IMG/VR virus record: IMGVR_UViG_3300045425_000063
Coordinates: 1-62,078 of that record
Reading direction: 5' to 3' (one strand)
Source of the DNA: a virus
DNA length: 62,078 nucleotides
The notes beneath the pieces were generated by a model that saw nothing but the letters and a program-made list of their open reading frames with translations, was not told the DNA's origin and did not search any database. A program made the position numbers and the translations under genes. Positions 29,206-38,405 of this stretch are shown one piece after another (position 1 is the stretch's first letter; every line of letters starts with the position of its first letter).

Positions 29206-30591
29206 TTAGTATTTAAATCCTCCAAATTTTTCTTTTAGTGATGGTTTTTTGGTTTCTTCATAATTATACTCTTCTTCTTTACCAGAGTCAAGTATATCAT
29301 TTTGAGCACTCTGCTCTACGTCATAAAGTCTCATTTTTGCCCTATCAATTCCAACAACAAACCTTTTATAAAGTGTTGGATCATTATAACGATTCTTAAG
29401 TTGTTTAACCATAATTTGCCCCAATCCCTCAAGATCTTCAGTGCTAATTAGAGCAAACATAAGGTCAGCAGTCGCAGGAAGACCGAAAGATTCTGATGTA
29501 TCGGTTAACTCAACATCAGAAGAACCAAAACCAGATCTGGTAGTCTGTGTTGCACTAACAATAGGAACATTAAACTCCACAGCAAGACCACGAAGTTCTT
29601 CTGCAATAGATTTAACTAGGGTATAAGAGTTAATATTACTTCCACCCTTAAATCGTGAAGAAGTACAGATATTCAAATAATCAATAAAGATAATATCGGG
29701 TTTAAATGATTTCTTGAGAGCAAGTTCATTAATCAATCCCTTAAAATGTCCAGAGTGTGCCGAAGCGGTAGGATATTCTTTAATTATTAAAGTACCCTGC
29801 GTTTTCTTTGCAAGGGTATTAACTTTAGATTCAAATACACTTTTAGGAAGTTCTGCAATATCTTGAATATTAACGTTCAGAAGATTTGCGTCAATTCTCT
29901 CAGCAATTTTTTCTTCTGCCATTTCAAGCGTAATGTACAATACGTTCCTCCCTTGGAGCAACACGGAGCTAGCCACATGGCACATGAATAGAGATTTCCC
30001 GACACCCGTACCAGCAAGTGCGATATTAAGAGTTTTATTAGGTAAACCACCTTTGGTAATTTTGTTAAAATATTCAAGATCAAATTCAATTTTATCCTCC
30101 TTTCTTCTATAAGATTCATAACGTTCTTCATAATCTTGTAGATAATCGTGCCCAACGTGATTATCAAAACTTACTGCAAGAGCATCAGAAAGAATTGATG
30201 GAATTGAATCACGATTTTTCTTTTCATCGCCTCCATCGGCAATATGAATAGACTCCATAAGTGCCATATAGATTGCTCTATCTCTACACCACTTTTCAGT
30301 AGTATCAACAACCCAATTCTTCTCTACAGGAACATCCTCAAGAGAAGAAATAACACTTAAAGTTTCCTTATATGTATCTTCATTTAAATCAGTTCTTTTT
30401 TCAAGTTCAATATAAAGAACTTCTTTTGTTGGAAGTTTATTATATTCTAGAATAAAGGAATGTATTTCCTCAAATACATTTTTTTGTATACTATCTTGAA
30501 AATATTCAGACTTTATGAAGGGTAAAACCTTTCTAGTATAATCTTCATTATAAAGTAGGTTTCTTAAAATTAAGAACTCAATTTTTTCCAT
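29206..30591 (-). CDS. 41: Replicative DNA helicase gp41
   Basis: The 461-residue DnaB-type helicase has Walker A AGTGVGKS (193-200), the RecA-core motif LYITLEMAEEKIAERID, Walker B DIIFIDYLN and VSATQTTRSGFG. It unwinds the fork on the lagging strand and works with gp61. The first residue overlaps the stop of the hydroxylase gene. A mazG gene follows immediately. Confidence 0.95.
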   Translation of the reverse strand: MEKIEFLILRNLLYNEDYTRKVLPFIKSEYFQDSIQKNVFEEIHSFILEYNKLPTKEVLYIELEKRTDLNEDTYKETLSVISSLEDVPVEKNWVVDTTEKWCRDRAIYMALMESIHIADGGDEKKNRDSIPSILSDALAVSFDNHVGHDYLQDYEERYESYRRKEDKIEFDLEYFNKITKGGLPNKTLNIALAGTGVGKSLFMCHVASSVLLQGRNVLYITLEMAEEKIAERIDANLLNVNIQDIAELPKSVFESKVNTLAKKTQGTLIIKEYPTASAHSGHFKGLINELALKKSFKPDIIFIDYLNICTSSRFKGGSNINSYTLVKSIAEELRGLAVEFNVPIVSATQTTRSGFGSSDVELTDTSESFGLPATADLMFALISTEDLEGLGQIMVKQLKNRYNDPTLYKRFVVGIDRAKMRLYDVEQSAQNDILDSGKEEEYNYEETKKPSLKEKFGGFKY

Positions 30592-31154
30592 TAATCTATT
30601 TTATATTGCAAATTGTTTGGTGAGTATGGTATATCAAATACAAATGTTATTCGTGTTTCATCTCCAATATTTACAGCTCCATGTGGCAATTTATTATTAA
30701 ACCAAAAAAGAGTTCCCGGTTCAACAATTAATGTATCAGTTCCACAGAAATATTGATATCTTCCCGATATTGAAAGATGATATCTATCTCTTGTTAAATA
30801 ATAAGTTCCCTCATCAATATGTGCTCCCACAATCTCATCTACAGGTAATGCCAAAAATCCACATCGATGCAACTCTTTGTTTTCAAAATATTTGTGAATT
30901 ATCTTTCGTATTTCACTGTGATGTTCATATGCAGGAGTTTTAATATTGATTTCAGAATCCCCAACAAAGTCTTCTCTCTTCTTAACTGCACCTATTATAA
31001 GTTGCAATGCACTTATTGGCAAATCTGAAAATCCTCTATCAACTAAAGACTGAGAATCCTTTAGATGTTTTTGATGATCCCAATCTTGCGGATATTTTTT
31101 TAATTGAGCAATAACTTTATTAATATTAATGTTAGTTTTTAAAACTTTAATCAT
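30591..31154 (-). CDS. Aspartyl/asparaginyl beta-hydroxylase-like 2OG dioxygenase
   Basis: The 187-residue protein shows a jelly-roll core with GAHIDEGTYY (H-x-D), a strand pair RYHLSISGRYQYF, PGTLFWFNNKLPHGAVN (second His) and ETRITFVFD (Arg for 2-oxoglutarate). This fits the Asp/Asn hydroxylase family. The substrate is unknown; it may hydroxylate a host or phage protein. It is inserted between uvsX and gene 41 and overlaps both, so it is expressed with replication genes. Confidence 0.75.
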   Translation of the reverse strand: MIKVLKTNININKVIAQLKKYPQDWDHQKHLKDSQSLVDRGFSDLPISALQLIIGAVKKREDFVGDSEINIKTPAYEHHSEIRKIIHKYFENKELHRCGFLALPVDEIVGAHIDEGTYYLTRDRYHLSISGRYQYFCGTDTLIVEPGTLFWFNNKLPHGAVNIGDETRITFVFDIPYSPNNLQYKID

Positions 31155-32158
31155 GATCCATAACTAAACTCACCTTTAGCAATCACATCAAGTTTTTCCA
31201 TTACTTCATCGGTGAAATAAGTTTTTGGATTTTCTAAAATAGTTTTCTCTGCAATTTTCTTTCCATCAAATTCATATCTACCCATATTTCTTTTCCACAT
31301 TCCACCCAATTCACCAAGTTCAAGGAGACCGTAGTGGCGATCGAGACCTCTTTCATCATAGAATAACCGAATTTGGACCTCTTGATTTTCTTTGCTCAAA
31401 CGCGATTTTTGAGTCTTTGCCCGGATAATGTTTCCAATTACTTCCGTTCCATCTTTTTCCTTTGACTTAGAAAGATAGATAATTGTGGATGCGGCATATT
31501 GCAATCCAGAACCACCCGACATTTGCTTGCCACCATAAAGAGACATCGACTCGTAGGTGTGATTTGTCACGAGCATAGGAATCTTTGCCTGACCCAATTT
31601 GAGAGTCAGCATACGGAAGGCACCTTTGATAAGTTGTGCCTTCGTCATATCACGAGTATCCTTCTCTGCCAAAGCATCATTAATTTCTTTATTGGTAGAA
31701 AGCATTCCCAGAGAATCTAATACAAAGATGCAGGGGTTTCTTTCATCCTCTTTTTTCTTTAGGTAAATATCAACTGCCTTGAGTGTCTTGGTACGGAATT
31801 CTTCTACTGTAACTACGTTGACAACCACCAGACGATTTGTGTCAACTCCCCTACTTTCCAAAAGGGATTTTGTGATTGCTGCTTCAGTATCAAAATACAG
31901 ACAATATCCAGTAGGATTATTGTCAAGGAAATTTTTAACGACGGCAAGACTGAAGAAAGTTTTTCCAGTAGAAGTTTCACCAGCGATTGCAGTAATCTTA
32001 TTCCCAGATACACCACCAAATATACTACCGGATACAAGAGCATTAAAAATGTATGAACCCGTATCCACATAAGTTTCAGTTTCATCAATATCCGAAGCGA
32101 GTTGAGTGTATTCTCCTCCAATTTCTTTTACAATACCTTTAAGGAAATCCATGGTCAT
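31151..32158 (-). CDS. uvsX: UvsX recombinase (RecA-like)
   Basis: The 335-residue recombinase has Walker A GETSTGKT (60-67), LYFDTEAAI, Walker B CIFVLDSLGM and the DNA-binding loop region YGGKQMSGGSGLQYAAS. It pairs homologous DNA during recombination-dependent replication, loaded by UvsY (50749-51183). A promoter lies inside the end of gene 43. It overlaps the hydroxylase gene by 4 bases. Confidence 0.96.
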   Translation of the reverse strand: MTMDFLKGIVKEIGGEYTQLASDIDETETYVDTGSYIFNALVSGSIFGGVSGNKITAIAGETSTGKTFFSLAVVKNFLDNNPTGYCLYFDTEAAITKSLLESRGVDTNRLVVVNVVTVEEFRTKTLKAVDIYLKKKEDERNPCIFVLDSLGMLSTNKEINDALAEKDTRDMTKAQLIKGAFRMLTLKLGQAKIPMLVTNHTYESMSLYGGKQMSGGSGLQYAASTIIYLSKSKEKDGTEVIGNIIRAKTQKSRLSKENQEVQIRLFYDERGLDRHYGLLELGELGGMWKRNMGRYEFDGKKIAEKTILENPKTYFTDEVMEKLDVIAKGEFSYGS

Positions 32159-32188
32159 TTTTTCTATTTTGTTTATTGTGATTAGTTT

Positions 32189-32217
32189 ATTTTATCATCA
32201 AAAAAAGAAAGAATCAA
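32189..32217 (-). promoter_or_regulatory. Sigma70-type promoter for uvsX
   Basis: TTGATT (32212-32217) and TAAAAT (32189-32194), 17 bp apart on the minus strand. The -35 is in the last codons of gene 43 and a T-run fills the spacer. It is weaker than the other early promoters. Confidence 0.5.
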
Positions 32218-34696
32218 GTGTAACTTTTTTTTCGTCAGCCCACCCAATAGCATTTAAAATTACTTTGAGGGGTTCAAGAAACCCTTTTTCAAATTGAGTA
32301 TCATAATCAATATAAGAATTTAGACCCAATTCTTTAGGAAAATCTTGAATGAATGAGATGACATTTTCATAAATTGGATTTGGTTTTTTCAAGTAACAAT
32401 ATTTAATTTTCTCTCCATTTTGAATTAAAGAATATTTGTTTGTTAATTTTTTTTCTTTAATATGATGATTGAAAAGCAATGCCCCACGAACATTAATCGG
32501 CGTTCCTTTACTATAAATGCTGTTTGAACATTTATATTTTATTACATCAGAAACTGACCGAGGGAATGAAATTTCTTCTGGAGATAATTTATAGAAGTCA
32601 TATCTACATTTTTCAATGAAATTTATAACATCAGTTTCGGTTCCACTCATCATTAGTTTTAAAGCAGTTTTAATCATTTGACGACAGGGTGCTGGAGTTG
32701 AAGATTTAATTGCTTCAATACCCATAATTTTAAGTTTTGGTTCAGTATAACGAACACCTTCACTATCCCAAACGTTCATAATATAACGTTTCTTAGCAGT
32801 CCAAATTCCACGGTCGGCAATATTCTCCCGCTTCATCTGCATTTTCTGATCATAAGCATTCATATACTCCGCCAGTTCTTGGTAGCAACTTTCAATATAT
32901 TTTTCAAGTTCCACTTTACAGATCTTATCAAGGAACGAAACAACGCCTTCAGTAGTTTTTTCTCTTCCCTCGTATACAGTTTCAACCAGAGGACCCATAT
33001 TAAGATAGATGGAGTCAGTATCAGAAGCAATAACATAATCAAAGTCCTTAGTTTTAAGAAGTTTATTGAAATATGTATTCATCTTATTTTCAATCCAACG
33101 AATAGCAACTTGTCCCGAAAGAGTAATTGCTTCGGCATTTGCTAGTTTATAATAACGAAAGTACTGATTACCAATAGCTCCATAAGCAGAGTTAAGAGAA
33201 ATCTTTTTTGCCATTTGGATGTTATTACACCGAGAAATTTCCTTCTCCAATTCTTTTGTTTTTTTCTTCTCATACTGTTTTTTTGCATCAATCATTTTTT
33301 CTTTAAAAATGACTCGATCATTATACATTTTCTCCATTAATTCTGGAAGAAAACCACGAATGTCCTTGCGGTACATAGCACCATTAGGACATATTGCATA
33401 ATCACTATACTTCTCAAAAGTAAGTTCTTGATTGAGAATCTTATCTACAGTTACAGTAGGATGTCTTTCATCAACAAGAGTTTCCGAACTTACATTAGAT
33501 TGCATAATCAGGTGAGGATATAGACTGTTTAAGTCAAAATTAACGACCCAATCATAAACCCCAGGAACAGGTTCTTTTACATAAGCACCCGCATACTTTT
33601 CATTCTTTTTAGATTTACTTTTTTGAGGAATTACAATATTTCTTTTCTTTAGATAATTGTAGATAATTGTATCCCACATTCTAACCTGCGAAAACACATC
33701 TTCATAGTTTACTTTGCCATCATATGCCATGGTCAAAGCAAGTTCAATCAGTTTCATCTTGTCTTCCAAACGGTCGACAAGTTCTACGTCAACGATGTTG
33801 TATTCAACGAACTTTTGCCAACCCTTAGTGTAGAAGTCTTTGAAAGTATCAAACTCAGAGTGATCAAGTTTCTTTTGTCCAAGTTCTACGTTTGCAATAT
33901 GATCTAGGCGATATGATTCCTGATTAGAAGTTGCTGGAGACCATTTGTAAAGTTTTAAATAATCTAGTTGTGATATTCCACTAATATCATAACAAATCTG
34001 TTGACGATTATTTACCCATACTTCATTTTGAGAAACTAGTCCCCAAGGAGAAAAACATTTTGCTCTCTTATCACCAAGAACTTTATTCAATCTTCCGCAA
34101 ATATATGGAATATCAAAAAATTCAATATTCCATCCAGTTACTACCTCTGGAGTATTATTTTCCCAATAATAAAGAAACGAATTAAGAAGAGCATATTCAG
34201 ATTCACATTCAATATACTTTACATTATTTTGAATATTATTAAAGGGTTTTGTTCCCCAAGTAATAATCTGCTTAGTAGTATAATCTTGAATTGTAATTAA
34301 TAGTATTTCTTCAACACACTCTTTTGGGTCAGGAAATCCATTTTCTGAAGTAGTTTCAATATCAAGAGTTACTAATTTAATTTTAGTAATATCAAACTTA
34401 ATTTCATCTTCTGGATATTTGTCAGATAGGTATTGATATACATATCTTTCGTTTCCATAGATCTTAAAATTTTCTACTCCATCATACTTTTCATAAAATT
34501 GACGACATTCTTTAACAGATCCAGGTTGAATAGGTTCTACATATTCTCCCTCTAAAGTTTTATATTTTGATTCCTTATTTGATCTTACAAAAAGAGTAGG
34601 TGAGTACTCTTCTTTAAACATAACGTGTTCACCATTATCATAACCACGAACGAGAAATTTATTCCCGATCATTTGTACGTTTGTATAGAAGATCAT
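32198..34696 (-). CDS. 43: Family B DNA polymerase gp43
   Basis: The 832-residue polymerase has the exonuclease motif LVTLDIETTS (D112, E114), palm motif A NFDLNSLYPHLI, motif B KKISLNSAYGAIGNQYF and motif C VIASDTDSIYLN. It replicates the phage genome with the gp45 clamp and gp44/62 loader. The C-terminus (VTLDSFFF) matches a clamp-binding tail. It is somewhat shorter than T4 gp43 (898). Confidence 0.97.
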   Translation of the reverse strand: MIFYTNVQMIGNKFLVRGYDNGEHVMFKEEYSPTLFVRSNKESKYKTLEGEYVEPIQPGSVKECRQFYEKYDGVENFKIYGNERYVYQYLSDKYPEDEIKFDITKIKLVTLDIETTSENGFPDPKECVEEILLITIQDYTTKQIITWGTKPFNNIQNNVKYIECESEYALLNSFLYYWENNTPEVVTGWNIEFFDIPYICGRLNKVLGDKRAKCFSPWGLVSQNEVWVNNRQQICYDISGISQLDYLKLYKWSPATSNQESYRLDHIANVELGQKKLDHSEFDTFKDFYTKGWQKFVEYNIVDVELVDRLEDKMKLIELALTMAYDGKVNYEDVFSQVRMWDTIIYNYLKKRNIVIPQKSKSKKNEKYAGAYVKEPVPGVYDWVVNFDLNSLYPHLIMQSNVSSETLVDERHPTVTVDKILNQELTFEKYSDYAICPNGAMYRKDIRGFLPELMEKMYNDRVIFKEKMIDAKKQYEKKKTKELEKEISRCNNIQMAKKISLNSAYGAIGNQYFRYYKLANAEAITLSGQVAIRWIENKMNTYFNKLLKTKDFDYVIASDTDSIYLNMGPLVETVYEGREKTTEGVVSFLDKICKVELEKYIESCYQELAEYMNAYDQKMQMKRENIADRGIWTAKKRYIMNVWDSEGVRYTEPKLKIMGIEAIKSSTPAPCRQMIKTALKLMMSGTETDVINFIEKCRYDFYKLSPEEISFPRSVSDVIKYKCSNSIYSKGTPINVRGALLFNHHIKEKKLTNKYSLIQNGEKIKYCYLKKPNPIYENVISFIQDFPKELGLNSYIDYDTQFEKGFLEPLKVILNAIGWADEKKVTLDSFFF

Positions 34697-34938
34697 TACT
34701 TAATAATTGACTGGTATTTTTCAAGAAGAGTTGGTTTTGGATCTATGATTGTAAGAATTTTTTCAGAACTTACCATAAAAGTGTCTTGAGATGTGTAGTC
34801 GGAATTCCAAGGTTCCAAGTAAAGATCATCACTTATAGATTTTTTAATTTCAAATGGTTTAATCAGTTTACAGTCAGGTTCTCCCAAATCTGCTCCGACT
34901 TCCTCAATCTGACTGATCAGAATTTGATTGTTCGTCAT
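34696..34938 (-). CDS. Sm-like small protein upstream of gene 43
   Basis: The 80-residue protein (MTNNQILISQIEEVGADLGE, KPTLLEKYQSIIK) resembles the Sm/LSm-like proteins at 34904-35287 and 48850-49239: a strand, then PFEIKKS, PW and SSEKILTIIDP. An ATG at 34965 is possible but less likely. Its last base overlaps gene 43. The role is unknown; this type is conserved in T4-like cyanophages. Confidence 0.65.
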   Translation of the reverse strand: MTNNQILISQIEEVGADLGEPDCKLIKPFEIKKSISDDLYLEPWNSDYTSQDTFMVSSEKILTIIDPKPTLLEKYQSIIK

Positions 34939-35287
34939 AATTAACACTTTGATTGTTTTTTCCATAATTTACAACATCCTCTACATACATTTGTTTTAAT
35001 TTTTCAGTTGGATTTACCATCGTAACTACCCAGTCAGAAGGAACTGGAATTAATTCATCAGTAGTTAAAGGCATCCAGGGATGAAGATGAACTTGATATC
35101 CCATTTTTTGAGGACCTTTGTCCTCATTACCATCAGTAAGAAGATTTGGAGATATCATTTTCACAATACAAGGTCTATTTAAATAGTACCCTACTACACG
35201 TTTCTCGTCATCTTCACCAAAAACCATTTCTTGAACGTCTGCAATTAAGTCTTCTCCAGACTTAAGCAACAAAAGTTTTATAGTCAT
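34904..35287 (-). CDS. Sm-like protein of unknown function
   Basis: The 127-residue protein starts MTIKLLLLKSGEDLIADVQE, with beta strands (YYLNRPCIVKMIS, YQVHLHPWMPLTTDELIPVP) in an Sm-like order and an acidic/Ser/Asn tail. GGAG lies 7 bases before the ATG at 35287, preferred over an upstream start that would cross the terminator. A promoter nested in the hsp20 terminator drives it. Confidence 0.7.
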   Translation of the reverse strand: MTIKLLLLKSGEDLIADVQEMVFGEDDEKRVVGYYLNRPCIVKMISPNLLTDGNEDKGPQKMGYQVHLHPWMPLTTDELIPVPSDWVVTMVNPTEKLKQMYVEDVVNYGKNNQSVNYDEQSNSDQSD

Positions 35288-35308
35288 TTTTACTCCATAC
35301 CTGTTAGT

Positions 35309-35337
35309 ACTATAGCAGAAAAAAAGAGGGGTGTCAA
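35309..35337 (-). promoter_or_regulatory. Sigma70-type promoter nested in the hsp20 terminator
   Basis: TTGACA (35332-35337) and TATAGT (35309-35314), 17 bp apart on the minus strand. The -35 lies in the distal arm of the terminator stem and the U-tract lies in the spacer. It would drive the Sm-like genes and gene 43. Confidence 0.75.
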
Positions 35338-35362
35338 CTGGATTTTGCCAGTTTACCCCTCT
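35318..35362 (-). terminator. Intrinsic terminator of the hsp20 gene
   Basis: A long two-part stem (35325-35332 with 35355-35362, and 35336-35341 with 35348-35353) followed on the minus strand by seven T residues. Confidence 0.85.
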
Positions 35363-35386
35363 AGCGGCAACGATATTCAATGATAT

Positions 35387-35821
35387 TTATAGATAATCTT
35401 TTCGTTTATGATATTCTGGGACAATTCTACCCAATACAATTGTTAAAAGACCATTCTCAAAATCAACCGATCTAACTTCAGTATCATCGGATAGTGTCCA
35501 TGCTCTTTTAAATGATCTTTGAGCTAATCCCTTATGAACATAATTGGTCTCAGTTTCCTTATCTTCTTTTTGCCCTTCGATAAAAAGTTTTCCATCTTGA
35601 GTGTAAACATAAACTTCTTTTTTGTTAAATCCGGCAAGTGCAATCTCCAACCGCGACTCTACATTATTAATTTGTACAAGATTGTATGGCGGATAATTAT
35701 TTGTAGTCTCATGAAGATTAAATAGACGATCAAAATATTCGTCCATTCCAATACTATTGCGAGTAATCCTATCCATTAGGGCAGGAAGATCCGCAGATGT
35801 GTAACGTGCAAGGTTAGTCAT
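35387..35821 (-). CDS. hsp20: Small heat-shock protein (Hsp20 family)
   Basis: The 144-residue protein contains an alpha-crystallin-type domain: NLVQINNVESRLEIALAGFN, DGKLFIEGQKE, GLAQRSFKRAWTLSDDTEV and ENGLLTIVLGRIVPE (the GLLTI/V motif). AAGGAG lies upstream. Hsp20 is part of the cyanophage core and probably protects or assembles phage proteins. It lies between regA and the gene 43 block. Confidence 0.93.
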   Translation of the reverse strand: MTNLARYTSADLPALMDRITRNSIGMDEYFDRLFNLHETTNNYPPYNLVQINNVESRLEIALAGFNKKEVYVYTQDGKLFIEGQKEDKETETNYVHKGLAQRSFKRAWTLSDDTEVRSVDFENGLLTIVLGRIVPEYHKRKDYL

Positions 35822-35896
35822 TATGGTAGCTCCTTAAAAAGCGAGTTTGTGTTTTGTGGACCCTTTCAGCATCCTTATTATATATAAATGCATCAT

Positions 35897-35920
35897 AAAA
35901 AAGGGAGTGTTGAACTCCCT
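35897..35920 (-). terminator. Intrinsic terminator of regA
   Basis: Stem AGGGAGT/ACTCCCT (35902-35908 with 35914-35920, 5-base loop) followed on the minus strand by six T residues. Confidence 0.9.
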
Positions 35921-35926
35921 ACTTTA

Positions 35927-36370
35927 TTATTCGGTTTCTTCTGCTTTTTTCTTTTTAGATCCAATATTATATTTTTGTTCCAATTGCCACTCATCCTTTT
36001 CTTTAAAAGGTAGAACTTTAATTTGATTTAGAGGTGCTATATCAATAATTTTGTCCGAATTTATTACAGATACCAACCCCCAATCGGAAAGAAGATGAAC
36101 AATTCTATTGCGACGCTGTATATCATTTACAGTAAGATTTGCATGTTTGCCATCGAGAGCAAACAATTCCTTAAAGTGTGTAATATAATATCTACCTTGC
36201 TTATGAAGAATATGGCAAGATTGATACAATTTTTTTTCTTTTCTCGATGCAACTCCAATTCTTGTTAGAGTTTCGCGCACTTTCAAAAAGTCATCAGGTT
36301 CATTAAGAATAACCTCCACCATCATATCGGGAGACCAGTTTACTTGTGGTTCAATTGTTTGGTTAGTCAT
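35927..36370 (-). CDS. regA: RegA translational repressor
   Basis: The 147-residue protein aligns well with T4 RegA: ILNEPDDFLKVRETLTRIGV, LYQSCHILHKQGRYYITHFK and LLSDWGLVSVI. RegA binds start regions of early mRNAs and blocks translation. Compared with T4 (122 residues) it has N- and C-terminal extensions. It overlaps gene 62 by 4 bases, as in the T4 order 44-62-regA-43. Confidence 0.95.
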   Translation of the reverse strand: MTNQTIEPQVNWSPDMMVEVILNEPDDFLKVRETLTRIGVASRKEKKLYQSCHILHKQGRYYITHFKELFALDGKHANLTVNDIQRRNRIVHLLSDWGLVSVINSDKIIDIAPLNQIKVLPFKEKDEWQLEQKYNIGSKKKKAEETE

Positions 36371-36753
36371 TTCATTCCGCCAGTTTCAAGTCGTTGTTTT
36401 ATGAAGTTCAATTGAGTATTATTTAGAATTTTTAAAGCTTGAATTGCCTTATCATTACTATATCCATAGTAAAGTTTTACATACTCTAAATTTTGAACTT
36501 TATCTTTACGGATCCAGGGAGAAAATCTCTTCCGTTTCCTCAAAGTATTTAGATAAAATGAATATTGCATATCTTTGTCTAATGAATGATTCATATTCAT
36601 TTCATTTGCAAAAAGAATGCATTCAATATGTGCAGACAAACATTTATTAATGATATAAGGTGCATAATCTTTTTTTGAAGTTTCATCTTCTTTCATTAGA
36701 TTATTCTTAGTAAAATTAATAGAATTCAACCAATCTTTCAATTCATAAGTCAT
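36367..36753 (-). CDS. 62: Clamp loader small subunit gp62
   Basis: The 128-residue protein (MTYELKDWLNSINFTKNNLM, NEMNMNHSLDKDMQYSFYLN, RKRKRFSPWI) matches my memory of cyanophage gp62, and its position just before regA agrees. It would form the 4:1 clamp-loading complex with gp44. It is shorter than T4 gp62 (187). Overlaps at both ends (4 bases) tie it into the operon. Confidence 0.75.
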   Translation of the reverse strand: MTYELKDWLNSINFTKNNLMKEDETSKKDYAPYIINKCLSAHIECILFANEMNMNHSLDKDMQYSFYLNTLRKRKRFSPWIRKDKVQNLEYVKLYYGYSNDKAIQALKILNNTQLNFIKQRLETGGMK

Positions 36754-37811
36754 CGTATAATTTCCAAGTTAGATCCAAGTTCCCACAATTCAAGTTCTTT
36801 CCTCAAGCGACCTTCGGATTTGAGTTTTTCATATCGTTTAGATGCTTTCACCTTCCACCATCCAATAACCTCTTCTGGTTCATATCCAAATTTAGAAAGA
36901 TAGTACCTTTTCTTTTCAGTCAAAGTTTTTGCATGTTGAATACACAAATTAAATTCATTTAACTTAGAATGACCTTTCAAAGAATTTCTTATGATTGAAA
37001 TCATCTTAGTTTGAATCTTCAATTTCTTTGAGGACTTATCCGCTGAAATCAGTCTTTCTCCGCCATTTGAAGTATTATTAAACCACCAGAACATTTCTTT
37101 AAAATAATCATCATGGAAGAGTGGAAGAAAATTACTTTCCGTATCTCCTATGTGTCTAATATAAGGTTTAAGACCATCATACATGGATACTCCTTTTGTT
37201 GTACCGTATAGTGAAGTTGTTTCAAAGTATTGAAGATTAATTCCATATTTTTGATCAAATTGTCGTTTGAGTTCATTAGAAGATGCTAAAAGAGCAAGAA
37301 GTTTGCCACCAAGATAATTGTACCCAAATGGTTGAACAGGAACAATATTAAATCCCATTACAAACTCACTGTTAATTCTAGAAAGTGAAATAACTTCACC
37401 AAAATAATCATTTCTTGGTTTTGAATTAATTGTTGGAGACCCAAAACGGACTACTCCAATTATCCTATTAGTTGTATCTTCAGTTACAATCCACTTCAAG
37501 GTTCTACCAGGAATTGCTTCCTCAATAGGATTTGAAGCAGTATCGTTTAAGATCTCAGAATAAAGATCTTGATTATACTTAGAAGTAGTTTTGGGATTAG
37601 TATCTACCTTACGAATTGTGAAAGACATTTCATTTGGATGGACATCAAAGTTAGAAAAAATCTCATCTTCAGGCCCAAACAATTTACCAGAAGCATTGTC
37701 CATTCTACTCTGTTTAACAAACCTAAGATAATCATCAATACGATTAAATTTAGAATAATATTCTATAAATTGATCTGCTGCCCAAATTGCATCTTCAAAA
37801 TTCAGTAACAT
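36750..37811 (-). CDS. DUF4338/DruA-like protein
   Basis: The 353-residue protein contains NRIIGVVRFGSPTINSKPRN, GFNIVPVQPFGYNYLGGKLL and LQYFETTSLYGTTKGVSMYD. This order (GV-FGSP, a central GGKLLA-like helix, then FETTSLYG) resembles DUF4338, the domain of DruA in the Druantia anti-phage system. In this phage it lies between gene 44 and gene 62, so it may act on DNA during replication or take part in defence interference. The homology is judged by eye. Confidence 0.55.
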   Translation of the reverse strand: MLLNFEDAIWAADQFIEYYSKFNRIDDYLRFVKQSRMDNASGKLFGPEDEIFSNFDVHPNEMSFTIRKVDTNPKTTSKYNQDLYSEILNDTASNPIEEAIPGRTLKWIVTEDTTNRIIGVVRFGSPTINSKPRNDYFGEVISLSRINSEFVMGFNIVPVQPFGYNYLGGKLLALLASSNELKRQFDQKYGINLQYFETTSLYGTTKGVSMYDGLKPYIRHIGDTESNFLPLFHDDYFKEMFWWFNNTSNGGERLISADKSSKKLKIQTKMISIIRNSLKGHSKLNEFNLCIQHAKTLTEKKRYYLSKFGYEPEEVIGWWKVKASKRYEKLKSEGRLRKELELWELGSNLEIIR

Positions 37812-37817
37812 AATATA

Positions 37818-38360
37818 TCAAAGAATTTGTTCAAGAGTATTTAAAATCTCAGAAGATTCAATTTTTTTAGGTTTAGGTTTTACATTAATTGCCAACATTC
37901 TATAGTCTCCTTTACACAATTTAAATGTTGCACCTGCACCATCACATTCCGTTCTAGAATAAACAGTATCCCAATCAGTATAACCAATACTCATTTTTTT
38001 AGTATCTACAAGAAGCATATGCTCAAAAGTTTTTTTAATATTTTCCTTTTTTAAATTAACAATACTTCCTTTTCCGGGTCTTTTATTAATTAAGACAACC
38101 CGTTTACAATCCTCATTTTTGTTAAACAAATCAAGGGATCCTTTCATTTCGTAATTCTCATTATATTGCGAAATGAAATCAACTCCATTCCTAAAATCAC
38201 CAACATACTCCATCTGTCCGTCACTCCATTTTGCGAAAGACTTTTCTTGTAGCCAGGTTCTGAGAGTTTTAAATGCATTAGACTTCATCTGAGTTGTATT
38301 AGTTGCTTCAACACAACCAAAAAATTCCTCAAGATTAATACGAGCAAAATCAATTTTCAT
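37818..38360 (-). CDS. Unknown protein in the replication operon
   Basis: The 180-residue protein (MKIDFARINLEEFFGCVEAT) has an alpha/beta composition with a basic middle (VVLINKRPGKGSIVNLKKEN) and LVDTKKMSIGYTDWDTVY. No catalytic motif is certain. It sits between genes 44 and the DruA-like gene on the same strand and is probably involved in DNA metabolism. Confidence 0.6.
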   Translation of the reverse strand: MKIDFARINLEEFFGCVEATNTTQMKSNAFKTLRTWLQEKSFAKWSDGQMEYVGDFRNGVDFISQYNENYEMKGSLDLFNKNEDCKRVVLINKRPGKGSIVNLKKENIKKTFEHMLLVDTKKMSIGYTDWDTVYSRTECDGAGATFKLCKGDYRMLAINVKPKPKKIESSEILNTLEQIL

Positions 38361-38405
38361 AATAAAGTTTTAAATAATGTAAATTAGTGTATATTTGGAA
38401 GAAGA

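Noticed and set aside
35384-35391. TATAAATA as late promoter for the Sm-like gene
   Set aside because: RNA from it would pass straight into the hsp20 terminator, and the motif falls in the hsp20 stop region; the nested sigma70 promoter explains the gene better.
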